Below, piece by piece: positions 1 through 8,342 of a stretch of DNA of 64,000 nucleotides (the first letter of the stretch is position 1; each line of letters opens with the position of its first letter). This DNA is from Brevibacillus ruminantium. GTDB taxonomy: Bacteria; Bacillota; Bacilli; Brevibacillales; Brevibacillaceae. The notes under the pieces were generated by a model. The model was not told the DNA's origin and did not search any database. It saw only the letters and a program-made list of their open reading frames with translations. The DNA lies in assembly GCF_023746555.1 (NCBI RefSeq), contig NZ_CP098755.1:1082001-1146000 (forward strand). Direction: 5' to 3'. The translations under genes and the position numbers were made by a program.

Positions 1-1262
1 TGTCCGGAGCCCCGGACCAAGTATTTGCTCGTCGTAATCGCAATCAATCCCATCGGTCCGCGTGCGTGGAGCTTCTGGGTGCTGATGCCGATCTCTGCCC
101 CGAATCCGAATTCACCACCATCGGTAAAGCGGGTGGAGGCATTGTGGTACACCGCAGCAGCGTCCACGCCAGAAAGGAATCGCTGTGCTCTCTGGGCATC
201 CTCGGCGATAATCGCTTCGGAGTGTCCGGTACCGTGAATGCTGATATGCTCGAGCGCGTCATCCAGGCTGTCAACGGTGCGGACGGCAAGCGTCAGTTCG
301 AGATATTCGGTGTCCCAATCCTCAGGGGAAGCGATCGCCAGCCGTTCAGCCAGCTCAGGATGAAGGGTGCGCGTCTTCTCGCAAGCACGCAGCGCGATCC
401 CGGCCGTCAGCAGGCGAGAGAGCAGGGCAGCTTGCTGTTCCTGTGGCCAGTCTTTGTGCAGCAAAAGGGTTTCAGCGGCATTGCAAACACCTGGCCGGCT
501 GGTTTTGGCATTCAGGATGATGGCCTCAGCCATGTCATAGGCGGCTGTCTTATCGATAAATACGTGACAATTACCGACGCCCGTTTCCAAAACCGGGACG
601 GTAGAGGTCCGCAGGACTCGCTGAATCAAATTGGCGCCGCCGCGGGGAATGATCACATCGATCAGCGCATTGGCGGTACATAAGACGTCGACAACTGCAT
701 GGTCAGGGTAGGGGAGGTACTGAACCGCCTCTTCCGGCAGACCAGTTTCTGTCAATGCTTGACGGATGCACGCGGTGAGTGCGAGATTGCTCTCCAGTGC
801 GCTTCTGCTGCCGCGAAGCACGATGGCATTGCCAGTCTTCAGGGCGATTGCGGCCGCGTCAACCGTTACATTGGGCCTTGCCTCATAGACCATTCCGATC
901 ACACCGAGCGGAACGCGTACCTGCTCGATTATCAGTCCGTTGGGCCGGGTCCAGCTTGTGATTACTTCTCCGACCGGATCGGTTTGCTCTGCCAACTGGT
1001 GCAGACTGTCGACCAAATCCTGCAGCCGCTCTGGAGTCAGACGAAGCCGGTCCAGATAAGAAGCGGGCTGGCCGTCCTGCTCGGCCCGCATCAGGTCCTG
1101 CTGGTTTGCCGCCAAAATCGTCTCTTGGCTTTGCAGCAGTTGCTTTCCGATTTCGTACAGCGCTCGGTCTTTTTCTTTCTGTGTCAAAAGTGACAAGCGC
1201 CGTGAAGCCTGTTTGGCCCGTTTCATTTGTTCCAGTGTTTGCTCTTTTATGAGTTGTTCCAT
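1..1262 (-). CDS. proA: Gamma-glutamyl phosphate reductase (glutamate-5-semialdehyde dehydrogenase), partial
   Basis: Second step of proline synthesis: NADPH-dependent reduction of glutamyl-5-phosphate to glutamate-5-semialdehyde in the cytosol. Translating the minus strand gives an aldehyde-dehydrogenase-fold protein starting MEQLIKEQTLEQ, with conserved stretches VPLGVIGMVYEARPN and a catalytic cysteine at about residue 260 in SRPGVCNAAE. The start at 1262 is preferred over an in-frame ATG at 1271, because the GGGGG ribosome binding site is about 9 nt from 1262 and abuts 1271. The gene lies 57 nt downstream of proB in the same operon and shares its T-box leader. The 3' end runs off the left edge; about 420 codons are visible, close to full length. 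Confidence 0.95.
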   Translation of the reverse strand, partial: MEQLIKEQTLEQMKRAKQASRRLSLLTQKEKDRALYEIGKQLLQSQETILAANQQDLMRAEQDGQPASYLDRLRLTPERLQDLVDSLHQLAEQTDPVGEVITSWTRPNGLIIEQVRVPLGVIGMVYEARPNVTVDAAAIALKTGNAIVLRGSRSALESNLALTACIRQALTETGLPEEAVQYLPYPDHAVVDVLCTANALIDVIIPRGGANLIQRVLRTSTVPVLETGVGNCHVFIDKTAAYDMAEAIILNAKTSRPGVCNAAETLLLHKDWPQEQQAALLSRLLTAGIALRACEKTRTLHPELAERLAIASPEDWDTEYLELTLAVRTVDSLDDALEHISIHGTGHSEAIIAEDAQRAQRFLSGVDAAAVYHNASTRFTDGGEFGFGAEIGISTQKLHARGPMGLIAITTSKYLVRGSG

Positions 1263-1319
1263 TTTTCTCATCCCCCAATGTGCTTCGCACGATATTTCAT
1301 CGTCTCTTTTGCAGCGGCG

Positions 1320-2435
1320 TTACGCGAGGAAGCTGGCTTCGGTCCATTGATCCCGGTGAATCACCGTTCCGCTTGGCTTCCCGTCTTGATGCGGGGACAG
1401 CAGCAGTTGCAGCTCGCTCGCGTCGTAACGGCTGACACCTCGGCCGATCAGGCTGCCATCATAAAACACATCAATGACTTCACCTTGCAAGAAGGATCCG
1501 TCCACATCGACGACTCCGGCTACCAGCAGACTGCCGCGATTCTTTAAAATGGCTTCCGCTGCCCCGCCGTCAACCGTGATCCGTCCCCGTACCGGGGAGT
1601 GCACCGCAATCCATTGCTTGCGTGTGGGCAGGGTGGGGAGGGAGCGCTTTTGCTTCTCTGCTTTGTAGTCGACATACGTGCCTTTGCCTTGCCCTGCCAA
1701 AACAGCGAGCAGGTCACCCGGCTCTCCCAGATGTCCGATAAAGCTGGGGACGCCCAGCTGCTGGGCTGTTTTTGCTGCGATTAATTTGGAGCGCATACCG
1801 CCCGTGCCCAGCTCAGAAGCCCCGCCGGCCAGCTCCTCCACGTCTTCCGTGATCGACGAGAGGTACGGGATGCGCACAGCGTCTTTATGGGTGCGCGGGT
1901 CTTTGTCGTACAGTCCGTCGGTGTCGGTCAGGATCAGATAGAGATCGGCGTGGACCAGTCCGGCCACCAAAGCACCCAGCATGTCGTTGTCGCCAAAGGT
2001 CAGCTCCTCAACCGAAACCGTGTCGTTCTCGTTAATGATCGGCAGCACCGTTTTCTCCAGCAGCAGCGAGAGGGTCTGGAAAGCATGCTGGTAACGGCCG
2101 CGATGGGAAAAATCACTGCGTGTCAATAATATTTGCGCAATTGTGATCCCATGAGCGCCAAAAAGCTGTGTGTATGTTTGCATCAACAAACTCTGCCCGA
2201 TCGCCGCTGCAGCCTGTTTGGCCGCAAGAGTCCGTGGCCGTTGTTGATAGCCCAGTCCCTTAAATCCGCTGGCAACCGCTCCCGAAGAGACCAACACGAC
2301 CTGATGGCCTGCTTGCCGAAGCTGGTTGACTGCGGAGACGAGCAAGGACATCTTGCCGGGGTCGCAGCCGCCTCCAAGCGCAGCCAGCGAGCTGCTGCCC
2401 ACCTTTACGACCAGTCGCATCTTTCTCTTGTTCAT
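1320..2435 (-). CDS. proB: Glutamate 5-kinase with C-terminal PUA domain
   Basis: First, feedback-controlled step of proline synthesis: ATP-dependent phosphorylation of glutamate. The 371-residue product has an amino-acid-kinase N-terminal domain (VVKVGSSSLAA near residue 10, INENDTVSVEEL, and a TDTDGLYDKDP nucleotide-site motif) followed by a PUA domain at about residues 275-360 (RGRITVDGGAAEAILKNRG). Length and domain order match the long bacterial form. AGGAGG lies at normal distance from ATG. It is the first gene of proBA and lies directly downstream of a T-box antitermination leader, so expression should rise when a tRNA, most likely tRNA-Pro, is uncharged. Confidence 0.97.
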   Translation of the reverse strand: MNKRKMRLVVKVGSSSLAALGGGCDPGKMSLLVSAVNQLRQAGHQVVLVSSGAVASGFKGLGYQQRPRTLAAKQAAAAIGQSLLMQTYTQLFGAHGITIAQILLTRSDFSHRGRYQHAFQTLSLLLEKTVLPIINENDTVSVEELTFGDNDMLGALVAGLVHADLYLILTDTDGLYDKDPRTHKDAVRIPYLSSITEDVEELAGGASELGTGGMRSKLIAAKTAQQLGVPSFIGHLGEPGDLLAVLAGQGKGTYVDYKAEKQKRSLPTLPTRKQWIAVHSPVRGRITVDGGAAEAILKNRGSLLVAGVVDVDGSFLQGEVIDVFYDGSLIGRGVSRYDASELQLLLSPHQDGKPSGTVIHRDQWTEASFLA

Positions 2436-2460
2436 CGTCTTGCCTCCTCATTCGTCAAAA

Positions 2461-2745
2461 AAAAATAAAAAACCCTTTCGTTCCTCGAAATAAGGACGAA
2501 AGGGTATCATTTACCTTCGCGGTACCACCTTACTTGACGACAGGAGCATCCTTTACGCTCACAGATCGTCCAGCTCTCTTTCTTTTGTAACAGGTGAAAG
2601 AAACCTGTCCAGGTCATCCCTAGCCGCTCTGGGGTGGGTTTCAAACCGGTTTCACGGGCGAAATTTCTCAGCCGCTGAATTTCGCTCTCTGGTCCGGACA
2701 TGCGGTTTTACTGGTCCCCGTCATTGCCTTTGCGTATGTGCTTAT
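2461..2745 (-). promoter_or_regulatory. T-box leader of proBA
   Basis: On the minus strand the leader contains the canonical T-box AAGGTGGTACCGCG (2518-2531), followed by a terminator hairpin and T-run just before proB. Upstream are Stem I elements: a GACGGGGACCAGTA-like start, CCAGAGAG and GGCTGAGA. The presumed specifier segment reads GAAACCCACC. A CCC proline codon sits at 2636-2638, which fits proBA, although ACC (Thr) one step earlier cannot be excluded by eye. Established family behaviour: uncharged cognate tRNA stabilises the antiterminator. Confidence 0.92.
2468..2510 (-). terminator. Conditional terminator of the proBA T-box
   Basis: Stem AACCCTTTCGT / ACGAAAGGGTT on the minus strand, followed by TTTTTATTTTT and ending shortly before the proB ribosome binding site. 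It is the terminator alternative of the T-box. Confidence 0.9.
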
Positions 2746-2754
2746 TAATTCATA

Positions 2755-2784
2755 ATTATTCGCATGGAGGGATAAAAATGTCAA
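2755..2784 (-). promoter_or_regulatory. SigA-type promoter of the proBA leader
   Basis: Perfect -35 TTGACA at 2784-2779, an 18-nt spacer and -10 AATAAT at 2760-2755 on the minus strand, just upstream of the T-box start. Confidence 0.7.
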
Positions 2785-2789
2785 GGGAA

Positions 2790-3398
2790 TTATTCAAATT
2801 GCTCCTTGCCATATTCGCCTGATCTGGATTGAATCTCGTATTTCTTTGTTTTTTTGTCGCGCACGAGCGTGTAGTGAACCGTACGATCGGAAGCAAACGC
2901 AGGGGAAGTCGCCTCGGTCACTGTGACGAGCAATCCATCTGCCGCTTGTTCCACCGCGGTGTTGCTGTTTGCGATCAAAACGGGATACGTTGTCTTCGGC
3001 TCGGCGAGGTAAACTTTCCCCTTTACCTCTTTTGTCGACAGATGGTCGTACATGCGCTCCGCCATGGGACGTGCCCAGAAGCGCGAAAAATGAGCGACGA
3101 TTTTTTCCCGGCTGTCAAAACGGGAGGGGAGCGGCCGATAGGTCATACCATCTTCTTGAATTGGCTTCCCTTTTTGGTTGTTCATGGCAGCGTAATAGAG
3201 ATCCTCCCAGACATGCTCCGCTCGATTGAGGAACACGACTGTGTCGCTCTTGTTTTCCAGCTTCTGCACGGATTGCGTCTGCGTCTGGCCCTTTTTGGAG
3301 GTGGTTTTTGCCTTCCCCTTTCCCTTTTCGTTCTTCTGGGTGCCGCTGCAGCCAGCGAAAAGAGCAGCTACCACAAGCAAAATCAATATCTTTTTCAT
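2790..3398 (-). CDS. Putative lipoprotein, faint similarity to IseA-type DL-endopeptidase inhibitors
   Basis: 202-residue protein with a lipoprotein signal peptide (MKKILILLVVAALFAGC, Cys near residue 17), a Lys-rich linker (KGKGKAKTTSKKG) and one globular domain. I chose the start at 3398 rather than the ORF limit at 3419 because GGAG lies 8 nt before it. The domain shows AEHVWEDLYYA, GMTYRPLPSRF and REKIVAHFSRFW. That order (Tyr-Arg-x-Leu-Pro, then a Lys/Phe-rich helix, then GKVYLAEP) recalls the YoeB/IseA family of secreted autolysin inhibitors, but I cannot confirm it. It is monocistronic, between the proBA promoter and a divergent gene. Confidence 0.75.
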   Translation of the reverse strand: MKKILILLVVAALFAGCSGTQKNEKGKGKAKTTSKKGQTQTQSVQKLENKSDTVVFLNRAEHVWEDLYYAAMNNQKGKPIQEDGMTYRPLPSRFDSREKIVAHFSRFWARPMAERMYDHLSTKEVKGKVYLAEPKTTYPVLIANSNTAVEQAADGLLVTVTEATSPAFASDRTVHYTLVRDKKTKKYEIQSRSGEYGKEQFE

Positions 3399-3421
3399 CT
3401 CTGCATCTCCATTCTCCAAGT

Positions 3422-3451
3422 TCTCTACCCCTAGGATGCCTAGGGTAGAGA
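3422..3451. repeat. Inverted repeat (9-bp perfect arms) upstream of the lipoprotein gene
   Basis: Arms TCTCTACCC and GGGTAGAGA flank CTAGGATGCCTA, so most of the 30 bp is self-complementary. It lies 24 nt upstream of the lipoprotein start at 3398, with no T-run on either strand. That makes it a candidate operator or 5'-UTR hairpin rather than a terminator. Confidence 0.6.
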
Positions 3452-3595
3452 TCAGCCAATCGCGTTAAGTTTTTCCTGAAAGGACGCGGCTGAACCGGAA
3501 CAGGAGAAACAGGAAACAGATAGGGGTTGTTTCTTCCCTGCAGTTACGGCTATCATGGAGAAAGCGATGAGTTCCAAAAATTGAGGTGGATATGA

Positions 3596-4012
3596 ATGTT
3601 TGGTTTTGGAAAAAAGGCGAAGAAGCTTGACGGTACCGATGTATTGATTATCAAGACCGACGAGGCTTCCAGCCGTAACTTTTATCAGGTCGCTTTCCCC
3701 AGCCAATTTGCCAATGATATTGTTAGCATGTTGAAAAAATTGGAAAACTCTCCTGTGAACAAGCAGGAATACTTGGGGGAAATTGGCGGTTTTCGCATGG
3801 TGACCCATCTGGAGGCACTTACGGACATTACCATTCTGGATGATGCAGACATGGAAGGCCATCCTGTTCAAATTCAGGACTTTGCCAATATTCTACTGCG
3901 CAGACTGGAAGGACTGGAAGAGCAGGGCGTACTCGACGACAACGAGGATATCGCCTTTATCATGGGTGAACTGACGATGCTTCGCGACGGCAGCTTCATT
4001 CCCCAATCCTAA
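3596..4012 (+). CDS. Conserved small cytosolic protein of unknown function
   Basis: 138 residues, starting MFGFGKKAKKLDGTDVLII, with no signal peptide or membrane segment and an acidic C-terminal half (EEQGVLDDNEDIAFIMGELTM). Start ATG is preceded by GAGGTGG at 6 nt; an ATG eight bases earlier is in another frame. I do not recognise the family. The gene is monocistronic, followed by a strong terminator at 4049-4083. The compact alpha/beta look and the absence of transport or catalytic motifs give no functional lead. Confidence 0.8.
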   Translation: MFGFGKKAKKLDGTDVLIIKTDEASSRNFYQVAFPSQFANDIVSMLKKLENSPVNKQEYLGEIGGFRMVTHLEALTDITILDDADMEGHPVQIQDFANILLRRLEGLEEQGVLDDNEDIAFIMGELTMLRDGSFIPQS

Positions 4013-4048
4013 GTATCATTCGGGTACCATACGGGGAAATAGATTAGC

Positions 4049-4083
4049 AAAAAAGGAGGGGTGTTCATCACCACTCCTTTTTC
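4049..4083 (+). terminator. Rho-independent terminator
   Basis: Stem AAAAAGGAG(g)GGTG / CACCACTCCTTTTT with loop TTCAT, ending in TTTTTCATT, 36 nt after the stop at 4012. Confidence 0.85.
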
Positions 4084-4215
4084 ATTGGCTCCTTTGAAAT
4101 CGGCGTCGTCTTGAAAAATTGTTCACAGAAAAATATGGGTTGCAACTATTCCATATGGGCAAACGTATTACAAGTGGGACCTTCCTTTCCAGATGGACAG
4201 AAGAGGAGGAAAAAC

Positions 4216-4941
4216 ATGATCGAGATTCAAGATGTTTCAAAAAGCTTCAATGCTTCGACCAAAGCGGTTGATTCCTTGCGTTTGACTATTCCAAGCGGAG
4301 AAATATTTGGTTTCCTGGGCCCAAATGGAGCAGGGAAAACCACGACGATCAAAATGATCACGGGGATTACACGCCCCGATACTGGAACGGTTTTGATCAA
4401 CGGCAAAGATATTTTGACGGATACGCTCGCAGCCAAACGACAGTTTGGATTTGTACCGGACAGTCCGGATCTTTTTTTGCGCCTGAAAGGGCTGGAATAC
4501 ATCAACTTCATGGCTGATATGTACGACGTGCCGCAGGGAGTGCGCAAAGAGAGAATCAACAAGCTGGCAGAACGCTTTGACATGACGGGCGCGCTGACGG
4601 ACCCGATTCAAAGCTATTCGCACGGAATGAGGCAAAAAATTGTAATCATGGGCGTGCTGGTTCATGAGCCAGAGATTTGGATTCTGGACGAGCCGCTGAC
4701 CGGTCTCGACCCCAAATCGTCGTTTACGCTGAAAGAGATGATGCGTGAGCACGCGGATGCAGGAAGGACTGTGTTTTTCTCCACGCATGTGCTGGAAGTG
4801 GCGGAAAAACTGTGTGATCGTGTTGGGATTATCAACAAAGGAGTGCTCCAATTCTGCGGGACCTTCCGTGAGATGCAGGATCATTTCCAATCCAACGATT
4901 CTCTTGAGCGCCTGTTCCTGGAGATGACTGGCCATGAATAA
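4216..4941 (+). CDS. ABC exporter ATP-binding protein
   Basis: 241-residue nucleotide-binding subunit. Walker A GPNGAGKTT lies near residues 35-43, a degenerate signature SHGMRQK follows, then Walker B WILDEPLTGLD and an H-loop STHVLEVAE. This is the architecture of the CcmA/EcsA/YtrB-like export ATPases. Start 4216 is chosen because GAGGAGG precedes it; an upstream in-frame ATG at 4111 lacks a ribosome binding site. The last 8 nt overlap the permease start, so the two are translationally coupled and surely form one transporter. The substrate cannot be told from sequence. Confidence 0.9.
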   Translation: MIEIQDVSKSFNASTKAVDSLRLTIPSGEIFGFLGPNGAGKTTTIKMITGITRPDTGTVLINGKDILTDTLAAKRQFGFVPDSPDLFLRLKGLEYINFMADMYDVPQGVRKERINKLAERFDMTGALTDPIQSYSHGMRQKIVIMGVLVHEPEIWILDEPLTGLDPKSSFTLKEMMREHADAGRTVFFSTHVLEVAEKLCDRVGIINKGVLQFCGTFREMQDHFQSNDSLERLFLEMTGHE

Positions 4942-6598
4942 GACCTGGCAATTAACCAAAGTGCTGGTGAAGAACGGAAACGGCATGTGGGGAGGCAAAC
5001 AGCAGTCCCAGTGGAAAAAGATCCTGTTGCTGCTCTTGGTCGCGCTTGGGTTTTTCCCCATGATGTCGGGATACGTACTTTTCACCTCGATGATGTACGA
5101 TAGCCTGCAGATGGTTGGACAGGAAACGGTATTACTGGGCTTGGGGCTGGGGATCGCATCTCTGGCGATTTTTTTGCTTGGCATTTTTTATGTTCTTTCA
5201 GTCTTTTACTACTCGCAGGACATACAGCATCTGCTGCCGTTGCCTCTGAAGCCGGGACAAATCATCGGGGCAAAATTCCTCGTCACTCTGCTTTATGAAT
5301 ACTTGACGGAGCTTTTGTTGCTTGCGCCGCTTTTAATCACGTACGGGGTAAAAAGCAGTGCAGGTCCGCTGTACTACCTCTACGCGCTGATAGCCTTTCT
5401 GGCCTTGCCGATCATCCCGCTCTCTCTCGCTTCACTGGTGGCGATGCTGTTCATGCGGTTTACCAATGTCGGCAAAAGCAAGGACCGCTTCAGACTGGTA
5501 GGGGGACTGATCGGGATTTCAATCGCCGTGGGCTTCCAGGCCGTCGTCCAACGGGGAGCCCGCAATCTCAACAGTCCAGAGCAGATACAGGAAATGCTGT
5601 TAACGGACAAAAATGGCTTCCTTACGCTCGTTACCCAGTTATTCCCGACCAGCAGGCTGGGGGCCATGGCATTGGCTGAAGCGAGTACACTGGTAGGTCT
5701 GGGCTACTTGGCAATGTTTCTGGCAGTTACTGCGGCGTTCGCTGCTGTATTCATCCTCCTTGGAGAGCGCCTCTATCTGAAAGGCGTCGTCGGGATTACG
5801 GAAACAGCGGCAAAACGAAAGCAGGCGACTGCAGAAGAATTTGACCGACTGACCGGGAAAAGCTCTGCTTTTGTTGCTTACGCCTGGAAGGAATGGAAGA
5901 TGTTGATCCGGACACCTGCATTCCTGCTGAATTGTGTTCTTTCCAGTCTCTTTTTGCCGTTGATTGCATTTATTCCGCTGTTCGCCCGATCGGAGGGCAT
6001 GTCTGAACTGGCGGAGCTCGGGGCCAAGCTGCAGTCGGATACGGCTGCGGGTGTCGGCATCGCGATTGTTTTTGCTGTCGCTCTGTTTATTTCCACGACC
6101 AACAGTATCTCGGTCACGGCGATCTCCCGGGAAGGCCAGGGGTTTTTCGTCAACAAGTTTTTGCCAGTCCGGTCCACAGTGATCATCCTGTCTAAAACAA
6201 TACCGGGAATACTTCTGGGGATTTTCAGCCTGCTGCTGATGGAGATAGTGGCAGCCGTTGTCTTGAAGGCGCCGTTTACCTTCTTGCTGATGGGCTTACT
6301 GAGTGCCGTCCCGGGAATCCTGTTTATCAATCTGATCGGGATTGTGATCGATCTGAACATGCCCAAGCTGGATTGGGATTCCGAACAAAAGGCAGTCAAG
6401 CAGAATTTGAATACCCTGATTCCGTTGATATTCACCTTTGTTTTATCAGGAGCAGTTCTGTTCTTTGCGATTTGGGGAGGGGCAACAGGGGTTGTGATGA
6501 CGAGTGTCCTTTTTGCAGGGCTGTGCATCCTGGACCTGATCCTGTATCGTGTGCTCATGACCAAGGGACCGATCTGGTTTGAAAAAATCGGTGGATAA
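4934..6598 (+). CDS. ABC exporter permease, ~12 membrane segments
   Basis: 554-residue integral membrane protein with long hydrophobic segments throughout (for example ILLLLLVALGFFPMM, LLGLGLGIASLAIFLLGIFY and ITAFIPLF-type helices) and a cytosolic connector near residues 285-320 (TAAKRKQATAEEFDRLTGK). The two halves look like a duplicated six-helix ABC-2-type unit. The start overlaps the end of the ATPase gene at 4216-4941 by 8 nt. It resembles the large putative ABC exporter permeases of Bacillales; no substrate is implied. A terminator follows directly. Confidence 0.88.
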   Translation: MNKTWQLTKVLVKNGNGMWGGKQQSQWKKILLLLLVALGFFPMMSGYVLFTSMMYDSLQMVGQETVLLGLGLGIASLAIFLLGIFYVLSVFYYSQDIQHLLPLPLKPGQIIGAKFLVTLLYEYLTELLLLAPLLITYGVKSSAGPLYYLYALIAFLALPIIPLSLASLVAMLFMRFTNVGKSKDRFRLVGGLIGISIAVGFQAVVQRGARNLNSPEQIQEMLLTDKNGFLTLVTQLFPTSRLGAMALAEASTLVGLGYLAMFLAVTAAFAAVFILLGERLYLKGVVGITETAAKRKQATAEEFDRLTGKSSAFVAYAWKEWKMLIRTPAFLLNCVLSSLFLPLIAFIPLFARSEGMSELAELGAKLQSDTAAGVGIAIVFAVALFISTTNSISVTAISREGQGFFVNKFLPVRSTVIILSKTIPGILLGIFSLLLMEIVAAVVLKAPFTFLLMGLLSAVPGILFINLIGIVIDLNMPKLDWDSEQKAVKQNLNTLIPLIFTFVLSGAVLFFAIWGGATGVVMTSVLFAGLCILDLILYRVLMTKGPIWFEKIGG

Positions 6599-6608
6599 CC
6601 AGAACATG

Positions 6609-6651
6609 CAAAAAACCGGAGGCCAAAGACAAAGAGCTTCCGGTTTTTCTA
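6609..6651 (+). terminator. Rho-independent terminator after the ABC exporter operon
   Basis: AAAAAACCGGA and TCCGGTTTTTC arms with an A-rich loop, 11 nt after the permease stop. The rest of the 290-nt gap to the next gene holds an inverted repeat (TCCTGCAAT / ATTGTAGGA, 6778-6802, one mismatch) and no clear promoter. Confidence 0.8.
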
Positions 6652-6888
6652 TTTGGGAAAAGATCATATGAATCTTTCGAACTATTTTCCGATTTTGCCC
6701 GGCCATACATTCCTCTTATTTATGGGATATAGGTACTATGCGTAGTGCTCGAAGCCTACTTCTAACTGTTCAATTTTTCCTGCAATCTTTACAATTGTAG
6801 GAATGATTGGTATTTTTGTCTCGGGTCCAATCGTTTAACCCGTCCGACAAATCTACAGAAGAGCCAATCACGAAGAGAGGAGTATGTC

Positions 6889-8007
6889 ATGGCTAAAAGG
6901 TATTTTCTTTACCTGGCAATGGTCGCGTTTTGGGTGCAGTCCTTTTTCACTGCTCAGGTCGGCGCGGCATTTTTCTATGATGATATCAACGGGCACTGGG
7001 CAGAGAAGGAAATCCGTTTTCTGGCTGAGCGCGGTATATATAAAAGCGGAGGTAACCCCTACTTTAACCCGGATAAGACGATTTCGCGAGGGGAAGCAAT
7101 GGTGCTGGTCAACCGGGTGCTGGAGGATGTGTACGGCAATCTGGCAGAGCCGGGCAAGAAATCTTATATCGATCATCGGTACCCACTCAAAGCAGAGGTT
7201 GAGAGTCTTGTCGCCAATATGCAGGCGTTGCTGGATGTCAACACCGGTTTTGTGAACTCCTTTCGACCGGGTGACCAGATGCTCTACAACCTGCACCTGG
7301 CGTCGAATGGTTTTCTGATGAAAAAACCGCAGAAAGACAATCCGGACTGGTGGTTGTCCACGTCTTACCTGCAGTATCCGATTTCACGGGAAGAGGCCAG
7401 CATGATTCTGTTTTACGTGATGTCTCCGTACAAGCTTCGGGTTGTGGAGCCAAAGGTGGAGGATGTCCAAATCTTTTATGATGGCTATCATCAATGGAAA
7501 CAGAAAAGTTTCTACGTCGATACAGCATCCCCCTATGCGGAAGGAATTCGGGAATTTCGTCTTTTTGGCGATCAGAGAAACTTTGATCCCTATGCAAATA
7601 TGACGCGGGGGCAGTTAGCTGTCGTACTTGCTCGCCTGCACCAGTATCTTCAGGCAGACGCCGGAAAACAGTTTGGAGATAGCCCGAAGCGTCAACAACT
7701 GGCTGCCAGCCTGTACCTGACTGCGGCCAATCAGGCGCTTTCCAGCAAAAATCAGAAGCGTTTATCTACATATGTAAGCGAAGCGGCCCTGGCCGCTTTG
7801 AAGCAGGGGGACATCCAACTGCCGCTGCATCAATTTCCATCTGTTTTGCAGATTCGAAAGGACGAGTCTGCCACAGAAAAAATGTGGGTAATCGGACAGT
7901 ATGAGCAGCGCCAGATCGGTCCGTACGAGCTGGAATTCCTGTTTGAAAAAGATGAATCCAACCCATTTGGCAAAAAAATTACGAATATCACTTTCCGAGA
8001 AAGGTAG
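6889..8007 (+). CDS. Secreted protein with S-layer homology (SLH) repeats
   Basis: 372-residue exported protein. The N-terminus is a signal peptide (LYLAMVAFWVQSFFTAQVGAA). Three SLH-like units follow: residues about 28-75 (DINGHWAEKEIRFLAERGIYK, then FNPDKTISRGEAMVLVNRVL), about 135-180 (SNGFLMKK, then ISREEASMILFYVM) and about 205-255 (ASPYAEGIREFRLFG, then FDPYANMTRGQLAVVLARL). SLH units bind pyruvylated wall polymer and anchor proteins to the cell surface. The C-terminal 120 residues are unassigned. AGAGAGGAG lies 6 nt before ATG. Monocistronic. Confidence 0.88.
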   Translation: MAKRYFLYLAMVAFWVQSFFTAQVGAAFFYDDINGHWAEKEIRFLAERGIYKSGGNPYFNPDKTISRGEAMVLVNRVLEDVYGNLAEPGKKSYIDHRYPLKAEVESLVANMQALLDVNTGFVNSFRPGDQMLYNLHLASNGFLMKKPQKDNPDWWLSTSYLQYPISREEASMILFYVMSPYKLRVVEPKVEDVQIFYDGYHQWKQKSFYVDTASPYAEGIREFRLFGDQRNFDPYANMTRGQLAVVLARLHQYLQADAGKQFGDSPKRQQLAASLYLTAANQALSSKNQKRLSTYVSEAALAALKQGDIQLPLHQFPSVLQIRKDESATEKMWVIGQYEQRQIGPYELEFLFEKDESNPFGKKITNITFRER

Positions 8008-8025
8008 GAAGAAAATGTAGAAGAG

Positions 8026-8048
8026 TGCCCGGGAAACCGGGCTTTTTC
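8026..8048 (+). terminator. Rho-independent terminator
   Basis: GCCCGG GAAA CCGGGC followed by TTTTT, 18 nt after the SLH gene. Confidence 0.85.
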
Positions 8049-8098
8049 TGTTGCAGAAAAAGGGGAGAAGCGCGGTTTTAAAAACTGACAAATGGAGA

Positions 8099-8127
8099 TT
8101 GCAACGCTTCTATTTTTCGATTAAAAT
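8099..8127 (+). promoter_or_regulatory. SigA-type promoter of fadNAE
   Basis: -35 TTGCAA (8099-8104), 17-nt spacer, -10 TAAAAT (8122-8127). The predicted start at about 8134 lies just before the FadR-like operator, and 200 nt of untranslated leader follow before fadN. Confidence 0.7.
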
Positions 8128-8141
8128 AAAAATTGAGAAAA

Positions 8142-8159
8142 TGAATGAGCATTCATTCA
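8142..8159 (+). promoter_or_regulatory. FadR-type operator of fadNAE
   Basis: TGAATGAGCATTCATTCA has perfect 7-bp arms TGAATGA / TCATTCA with a 4-bp centre, matching the known Bacillus FadR consensus (TGAATGAnTAnTCATTCA). It sits immediately downstream of the predicted transcription start, where repressor would block elongation or initiation. Known role of FadR: long-chain acyl-CoA-released repressor of beta-oxidation genes. Confidence 0.9.
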
Positions 8160-8342
8160 AGAAAAACATCTTTGGGTTCGCAGAGGAATATTTTTGAAAC
8201 AGGGAGAAAAACAGGACAGAAGGATTTTATGACCGATCCGGGCAGGGCCTATGGTCTGACTGCCTTCATTCGGTGTCCTGCAGCAACGAAGCTTATGCCA
8301 AAAAGCTTGGTGCAACCAAGTTTTGAAAAGGGAGGGTATTGG

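Noticed and set aside
2507..2701. 64-codon frame in the proBA leader
   Set aside because: It coincides with the T-box; its conserved bases are explained by RNA structure.
6704..6711. CATACATT as a SigE -10 upstream of the SLH gene
   Set aside because: No -35 element at the right distance; likely chance in AT-rich DNA.
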